Of a stretch of DNA of 64,000 nt, positions 58,215 through 64,000 are shown one piece after another. Positions within the stretch are counted from its first letter, which is position 1. Every line of letters starts with the position of its first letter. The stretch is from Diabrotica undecimpunctata. Its lineage: Eukaryota; Arthropoda; Insecta; Coleoptera; Chrysomelidae. The notes under the pieces were generated by a model, which had not been told where the DNA came from, searched no databases, and was given only the letters and a program-made list of their open reading frames with translations. The position numbers and the translations under genes are program-made. The stretch covers positions 117,625,343 through 117,689,342 of the forward strand of contig NC_092811.1 in NCBI RefSeq assembly GCF_040954645.1, in the 5' to 3' direction.

Positions 58215-59420
58215 TCTTCTTCACGTACCCTGTTCTTTCAGAACTTTGGTTACCATCATAGCTATCTTAATTTTATTCACCGCCACCGTAAATAGCATGC
58301 TTGTATACACACCATACCAATCTCGCAAGTTCTTGAACCATGAGGTTCTTCTTCGTCCTGGACTGGGTTTGTCTGCTATTTTTCCTTGGATGATATTTTG
58401 TAGCAACCTATACTTAAGACCTCTCATTACATGTCCGAAATACTCCAGCTTTCTCTGCTTGATACTTTTTATGATCTCAGTAGTCTTGCTAAGACGTTCT
58501 AGTATTGTGGAGCTTCGAATCTTCTTCACCCAGGAAACTTTTAAAATTCTTCTATAGCACCACATTTCGAAAACCTCAAGGCGATTTAGATGGATTTTAT
58601 TCACAGTCCAGGACTCGACACCATAAAATAAGACCGAGAACACGTAGCAGCGAAGTAGGCGGATCCTCAGTGCCAATTTTAGGTCTTTGTTACATAACAC
58701 CTTGGACATCCTTCTAAAAGCCGCTCTAGCCTGCTCTATCCTAGATCTAATTTGGCCGCGACTTTCTGCGTTACAATTTAATTGCTGTCCAAGGTAAACG
58801 ATTTTATCAACTTGCTCAAGTTTGGTATTATTTACATATATAGACGGTTTTATATGCTGTTGTTTACTTATTACGAGTATTTTGGTTTTCCGTATGTTCA
58901 GAACCAGACCTGCCCCCTACAACTCTCAACGACATTATTAACTAGTGTTTGAAGATCTTCTTGACTAAAAGCTAGGAGTACTGTAGCGTCCGCATATCGC
59001 AAATTATTGATGACTTCACCTTTCACAAGTATTCCTTCTTGTTTTTCAGAAAGTGCTTTTCTGAAAATTCTTTCGGAATAAACGTTGAAAAGCAAAGATG
59101 ATAAGAGGCATCCCTGCCGTACTTCTCTTTTAATATTAAGAGCCTGTGATTCTACACCATCTACTAAGACTGATGTTGTTTGATTCCAATATAAATTCGC
59201 AATTATTCGAACATCTCTGCCGTCCAAGCCAATGTCTTTTAGAGCTTCGATCAATATAGAGTGCTTAACACGCCAAATGCCTTTCGGAAGTCAATAAAAC
59301 AACAGTATATGTCTACAGATATATCTCGACATCTTTGAGCAAGTACGTTTATTCCAAACAGTGCATCTCTCGTTCCAAAGCCGTTACGGAAACCAAACTG
59401 TGGGTCATCAATCAATTAAC
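58215..59420 (-). pseudogene. 5'-truncated LINE with mutated RT active site
   Basis: Reading from 59420: DPQFGFRNGFGTRDALFG, CCFIDFRKAFG, then 59254-58898 with VRQGCLLSSLLFNVYSERIF and LRYADATVLLAF. The canonical YADD is YADA here. The C-terminal ORF 58709-58221 has FSVLFYGVESWTVNK, RLEVFEMWCYRRILKVSW and YFGHVMRGLKYRLLQNIIQG. Frame breaks lie near 59230 and 58900. It is an RTE-like element of the same general type as that at 17095-18085. Confidence 0.88.
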
Positions 59421-59690
59421 TGATATTTTAAGGTGGAAAAATGCAAAATACGAGAAAAGACCAATAATCAGGAGCATGCTAATAAATTAATCTATAAAAT
59501 CTAATTGATAGTACTTGGTCAATTATTGTAAGACTTATATTGAGAAATGGAATAAAATTGTAGGTACAGTAACAAAAGAATTAAGTGAGTAATGTATCTG
59601 TTTTTTAAAAGTTAGAATCTACCATGTGATATATTCCTCACTTTAATATTTCGTTCCAAAATGTGCCGTATCATTTTTTTTAAGAAAACA
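59421..59690. other. AT-rich spacer
   Basis: Nothing coding recognised between two LINE remnants in opposite orientation. Confidence 0.4.
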
Positions 59691-59694
59691 CCCT

Positions 59695-61470
59695 ATTAAA
59701 GATCACGCTGTAACTTTATATGGCAATAATATTCCAATTGTTTCGGAATTTAGATATCTTGGTGTCGTACTTGACAGAAAATTGCTTTAGACTCAACATA
59801 TAATTATATAATTGGTCGCTGCGAAAAATATATTAATTTTCTTAAAATGGTGAGTAAGAGATCCTAGGGTGCAGATCAAAACATTGCATTGCATTTTTAT
59901 CGAGCCTATATAAGATCTATTATAGATTAGTGCTGTTTGGTATATGGGTCAGCTAGCACAACCAATTTACGTAAACTTGATAGAATTCCATTTAAAGCTC
60001 TAAGAATTGTGTTAGGATTGATGAAAAGCACTCCAAATAAAGCCACCGCAGTTCTAGCATCTGAAAACCAACTCTCATTGCGCAGAGAATATCTGGCAAG
60101 CAAATATTTCCTAAACCAACATTATCGTGGCACTTATAATGCAAAAATAATTAATGAATTAAATACAGCTGATTTATCATCCACATACTTCCTTAAAAAA
60201 AACTCTCCACCACTTGCAAGAGCAATTATAACTTGCAACGAACTTAAGTTAATAAATTCCCCTTGTAATCTTATCTGGGAATCATTGAATATACCACATC
60301 TAACAAGTGTTCTAGCTACAAATATTATTATTCCTAAATACCAAAAGGAATTTTGTTACGCTACTCCCAAAGAAATCTTAAATGGCTATTCAGACCATAT
60401 TGTGATCTATACACACGGGTCAAAATCACCAACATGTACAACCAGTGCTTACTTTGTACCAAAAATGAAGATAAAAAAATCATTTATTTTAAATAATCAA
60501 TCCAGCATCTTTTCTGCTGAAGCATGTGCTATATACAAAGCCCTTGAATTGTGCTGTGAAAACCAGTGGAACAAAATTGTTATATGCAGTGATTCACTGT
60601 TAGTATTACACACCTTACAAAACTTTAAATTCATAATCAATATCAATATATTCATATTAGAAATTTTTCAACAGTTACTAAAACTATCAGATCCATATGG
60701 TGTTAAATTTATATGGGTTAAGGGCCACTCAGATATTTTTGACAATACTATTAGTGATTCTATAGCTAAAAATCAATTACAGCACCCACATATGGTGATA
60801 GAAAAATTCAACACATGTGATCTACTTACCTATATCAAACAACATATTAAATTTAAATGGGACAGACGATGGATCAGTTTGGTGAAAGCACAGGCACTAA
60901 TTAATATAAATTACAACCAACAGTAGCTGTAAAACAATTTTACAAAGATGTTACACTAAGCAAACACACAGTGTTAACTGTCTTAAGATTAATAGTAGAT
61001 CGTGGATGTTTTTCGAAACCTCCACACAAAATAGGAGTTCTCCCAACAAACCGATGTGAGTGTGAAACTAGTATAGCTGATTTAAATCACATATTTTTCA
61101 TCTGTCCACTACATCGTAATACAAACACGTGGCTGCCAAAAGAATTGATAAAAGAGGGTTTAAGTACACATAAATCTTCTATTAAGTGAAGACAATATAA
61201 AAATTTATAAAATCGTTATAATATTTCTTGTAAAAATTAAATTAATTTAATTATTGATGAGTGTAAAATTGATCGTATGCATGAAAATTTCCTTTGTATG
61301 TTTACCATATATGTTGTTACCATATTTGTTAAAATAGAGCCACTCTAATGAATCCCTGAGCGTGAGAAGTGTCCTCCTTGTACAATCCTGTATGAATAAA
61401 TACTAATCTTCATATGTAATTACGCGGCTAAAGGTTCCAAGCCACGGCCAATAAGCAAAAAAAAATGTTT
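59695..61470 (+). pseudogene. I-like LINE: RT end plus RNase H domain
   Basis: The segment starts in the RT C-terminus (EFRYLGVVLDRKL near 59740). A long open frame of 329 codons (59937-60926) covers the linker (RKLDRIPFKALRIVLGLMKS) and an RNase H domain: IYTHGSKSPT, SIFSAEACAIYKALELC, VICSDSLLVLHTLQ and FIWVKGHSDIFDNTISDSIA. The first RNase H Asp (usually YTDGS) is His. After a stop, 60971-61189 has the C-terminal CECETSIADLNHIFFICPLH block. It ends near 61470 in a 3' UTR and an A run (CCAATAAGCAAAAAAAAATG). The endonuclease and most of the RT are absent. Confidence 0.87.
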
Positions 61471-61727
61471 CTCACTTCAGGAATGAAGAAGAAGAAGAGA
61501 AGATCATTACATTAAAAGAGAAAGATTTTTACCAAAAGTGTAAAAGAATATTTAGATTTAACTAATTTTTTTAAGACAGTTTTTTTATTGCAGACCTGTA
61601 TTATTTTTTACAATGCTTTTGTACAATGTACATAATTTGTTTATTAATTAGCATGTTAGTAATTATACATTTTTTTAACCCAGCACTTTATTATTCATAG
61701 AATGCAAATAAATAATTTAAAAAAAAG

Positions 61728-61733
61728 TATAAG
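61728..61733 (+). promoter_or_regulatory. Possible TATA box of TLP copy C
   Basis: TATAAG lies about 50 bp before the start codon at 61781, a spacing that would leave a leader of roughly 20-25 bases. Based on sequence and position only. Confidence 0.4.
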
Positions 61734-61780
61734 TACTAAAAATTATCCCTTGTTTGTATTAGAACATTTTATTAAGTAAA

Positions 61781-63954
61781 ATGTTACCGTTCGTATGCAT
61801 AGCAGCTGTAATCGCGACAGTCTCCGCTGTCGACTTCCAATTCGTAAACAAGGAAGGTGGTCCAGTTTGGGTTGGAATCCAAGGAAATCCTGGTCATCCA
61901 CATCTGGACGGTGGTGGTTTCAAATTGGCTCAAGGTCAATCGGTAAGCCTTTTGATTATGTTTCATCAATTTATTAATATTTTTCAGTTCTGGTTTATAT
62001 CTTTTCGGCAATCATATCGTTATTTTTCGCCAAAAGTTCACGCATCATTTTCAACATATCCTCGTTTTCGAGATGTTCTTGCTCGGTAAGCTCCTCGTTA
62101 ATTTGTTCTATTCAAAAATCATTTCGTCTTCACTTCCTCCTCTATCGCTCTTTTTCCAGTTCTCTTCATCACTTCTATCGTATTCTGATCTAACTGCACC
62201 TGTCTTTTTGTATACTTCGCTACCGTACATTTTGTACCGATTAAACATTGACAATTATCTACCCCAAAATGATAACTCGGTAAAAACCAAAAAGGTAATT
62301 TTACTGGAGACGATAAAAACGATTTTAACGAAACTGGTTGTATTATTACCTACAAATTAAATTATAGCTAAATACTTATTGAATATGTTTTGAAACGTTC
62401 TTAGTGCTCATATTTTCTTCTTCTTATTCCTCTTTATAAGCAATTCTGCGTGTTCATTGGCGGATTAATATCTTTATGAAAGGTTGTCCATATTCCATTT
62501 TTTTTTTATTTTGTGTCCATTCATTTATACACTTCGTTACATTTTCTTCTAATGTCTTCACTTCTCTTTCGATCTCTCGAGTATTTCCTGTAATTCTTCT
62601 TAGTACTCTCATCTCTGCCGTTTCCAATAGCCTTTGCGTTGAAGCTGTGTCGAGTCTTGTTTCTGAGGCGTATGTCATTCTTGGTCTTACACTGGCTTTA
62701 TAAATTCTTGACTTCATCTTAGTGGCAATGTGTCTGTTTCGCCATATAGTGTGATTAAGGCATCCTGACAGACTATTGGTTTTTTGTACTTGATCTCTCA
62801 CTTCTTTGTCCAGGTCTCATACAATTTCCAGATATTGTATTTCCATTACTTGTTTAATACTGATGCCATCAATTTCTATTTTACATCTGATTGGTTCTTT
62901 GCTGACTACTATTGTTTGAGTTTTCTGAGATGAGATAGTCATATTAGCTTCTTTTGCTCTTATGTTAAATCTGTGGATCAGTTTTTGCAGACTATCTTCA
63001 TTTTGGGTTGTCAATACTGCGTTGTCTGCGTAACAGAGTATTTTGATTTCTTTGTTTCCCATTCTGTATCCTCTTCCTTTGTTAACGGTTTTGATGATTT
63101 CATCCATGATCAAATTGAATAGTATAGGGCTCAATTAATCCTCTTGTCACATTTTGTTGTTTTGGTAGATGTTATAGATAGTTTTTATAATATTAAGGGG
63201 AACTTCTCTATTATACAGAAGATGGATTACATCTTTGAGTCTTACTCTGTCAAACGCTTTCTTTGGGTTAATAAGACACAGAAATGCTGGTCTATTATAC
63301 TCTAGTGATTTCTCAGTATCTTTGTGGTATATTCTGGTGTTTTATTATCACATATATTTGTTTTCATTCGGATTTTGCACAATACCAATTTATGATCACT
63401 TCCTATTTCTGCGAATGTTAGTGCTCTTAGATCCAAGATTTGAGAGGGCTCTCTCTATTCGCCAGAATATAGTCTATCATAGATCTTTATTCTCTATTGT
63501 TTTTAAAAGTGTATTTAATTTTTCTTTGTGAGGGAAAATGTATTAATACGTATCTCCTTTATGCTGCAGAGGTCCGTCAGAAGGTCTCCGTTTTCATTTC
63601 TGATATGTTCGTTGTATTGTTAAATTTGTTTGATCACCATTAGTTCTTTTTTTTTATTGTTATAGTTCCTTTGTTGTAGTTCCGTCCATAGTAATGCTAG
63701 ACATTTAAAGATTATACTCTTTATTCCAGAAAACAGTTGGAGCTCCCGCTAACTGGGCTGGACGTTTTTGGGGCAGAACTTATTGTAATGACGGCACAAG
63801 CCATTGTTTGACTGGCGATTGTGGTAATAAAGTACAATGTAATGGAGCTGGAGGAGTACCACCCGTTTCTTTGGCTGAAATCACATTGAAAGGAGCTGGA
63901 GGACTTGATTTCTACGATATTTCTTTTGTTGATGGATTTAACCTCCGTATTAGT
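61781..63954 (+). CDS. Thaumatin-like protein, copy C (exons 1 and 2, runs off edge)
   Basis: Exon 1 is 61781-61942 (54 codons): a signal peptide MLPFVCIAAVIATVSA, then VDFQFVNKEGGPVWVGIQGN and GHPHLDGGGFKLAQGQS, ending at donor GTAAGC in phase 0. Exon 2 is 63730-63954 (75 codons) after TTTATTCCAG: KTVGAPANWAGRFWGRTYCN, the signature HCLTGDCGNKVQC, and LDFYDISFVDGFNLRIS before donor GTAAGT. It has the same length, phase and donor as exon 2 of copy A, and most residues agree. Exon 3 lies beyond the right edge. By analogy with A the full protein would be about 243 residues, secreted. The first intron (1787 bp) holds a LINE remnant on the other strand. No break is seen in the coding parts, so this is the best candidate for a working gene. 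Confidence 0.93.
61950..62350 (-). other. Weak coiled-coil coding trace in TLP intron
   Basis: The minus strand has MFNRYKMYGSEVYKKTGAVR, EYDRSDEENWKKSDRGG and, in another frame, ELTEQEHLENEDMLKMMREL followed by LAKNNDM. This charged, helical, frameshifted trace may come from a retroelement ORF1. I cannot name it. Confidence 0.3.
62430..63650 (-). pseudogene. LINE remnant in TLP first intron
   Basis: From the right, endonuclease traces (NGDLLTDLCSIKEIRIN near 63540-63590, then FAEIGSDHKLVLCKIRM near 63390) are joined directly to RT pieces (LINPKKAFDRVRLKDVIHL near 63250; MSPILFNLIMDEIIKTVNKG at 63134). The active site reads LCYADNAV, with YADD changed to YADN. A C-terminal ORF at 62801-62454 has RPRMTYASETRL and ETAEMRVLRRITG. 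Stops, shifts and an internal deletion show it is dead. It lies opposite to the TLP transcript. Confidence 0.85.
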
Positions 63955-64000
63955 GTAAGTATACAACTTTAGAAGATTTTTTATTTTAGTATGAGCAAAT

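Noticed and set aside
59937..60926. A 329-codon ORF as an intact RNase H gene
   Set aside because: It is the C-terminal part of an I-like LINE, flanked by RT residues upstream and the CCHC-like C-terminal block downstream, and its first catalytic Asp is His.
1..64000. Integrated viral genes
   Set aside because: No capsid, envelope or viral polymerase motifs were recognised. All RT sequences belong to non-LTR retrotransposons.

Overview
The window looks like AT-rich arthropod DNA, most likely from an insect and possibly a beetle. The only host genes I can read with confidence are animal-type, intron-bearing thaumatin-like protein (TLP) genes and one THAP-domain gene. Almost everything else is insect-style mobile DNA: RTE-like, Jockey-like and I-like LINEs, piggyBac, mariner, Tc1, pogo/Tigger, P-like, PIF/Harbinger and hAT-like elements, and a tRNA-derived SINE. 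No bacterial operons, CRISPR arrays or rRNA genes are visible. The beetle assignment is inference.

Layout. 0-3.7 kb: LINE, Tc1 and piggyBac remnants. 3.9-4.7 kb: TLP copy A (exons 2 and 3). 4.7-8.5 kb: a nearly full-length but stop-riddled LINE, with an exact-looking 442-bp tandem duplication over its 3' end. 8.7-11 kb: a THAP/P-element-like remnant broken by a LINE with an 18-bp target duplication, then a spliced THAP-domain gene on the minus strand. 11.4-12.7 kb: LINE debris. 12.7-15.9 kb: a mariner-superfamily element with arms of about 0.5 kb, a transposase (apparent DD41D spacing) broken by one stop, and a 537-bp insertion in its left arm. 16-25.9 kb: fragments of LINEs, a Tigger-like transposase and unidentified reading frames.

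25.9-50.7 kb is a tandem satellite array built from two monomer classes: S (about 320 bp) and L (about 474 bp, S plus a block of about 154 bp). I count about 45 S and 22 L. Successive L units are spaced by 474 + n x 320 bp throughout. A 100-N assembly gap lies inside the array.

50.8-52.5 kb is a LINE, then comes an orphan TLP exon 3 (copy B) with a one-base deletion. 53.1-55.7 kb is a complete hAT-like DNA transposon with a perfect 8-bp target duplication and 12-bp terminal inverted repeats. Its transposase carries a SINE with its own 12-bp target duplication. 56-61.5 kb holds LINE pieces, a Harbinger remnant with two opposing genes, and an I-like LINE with an RNase H domain. TLP copy C (signal-peptide exon 1 and exon 2) starts at 61.8 kb and runs off the right edge.

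The host story is a TLP cluster, all on the plus strand, split by about 48 kb of satellite and mobile DNA. TLPs are secreted, disulfide-rich proteins, often thought to be antifungal. The best candidates for something new are the hAT-like transposon family at 53.1-55.7 kb and the two-monomer satellite.
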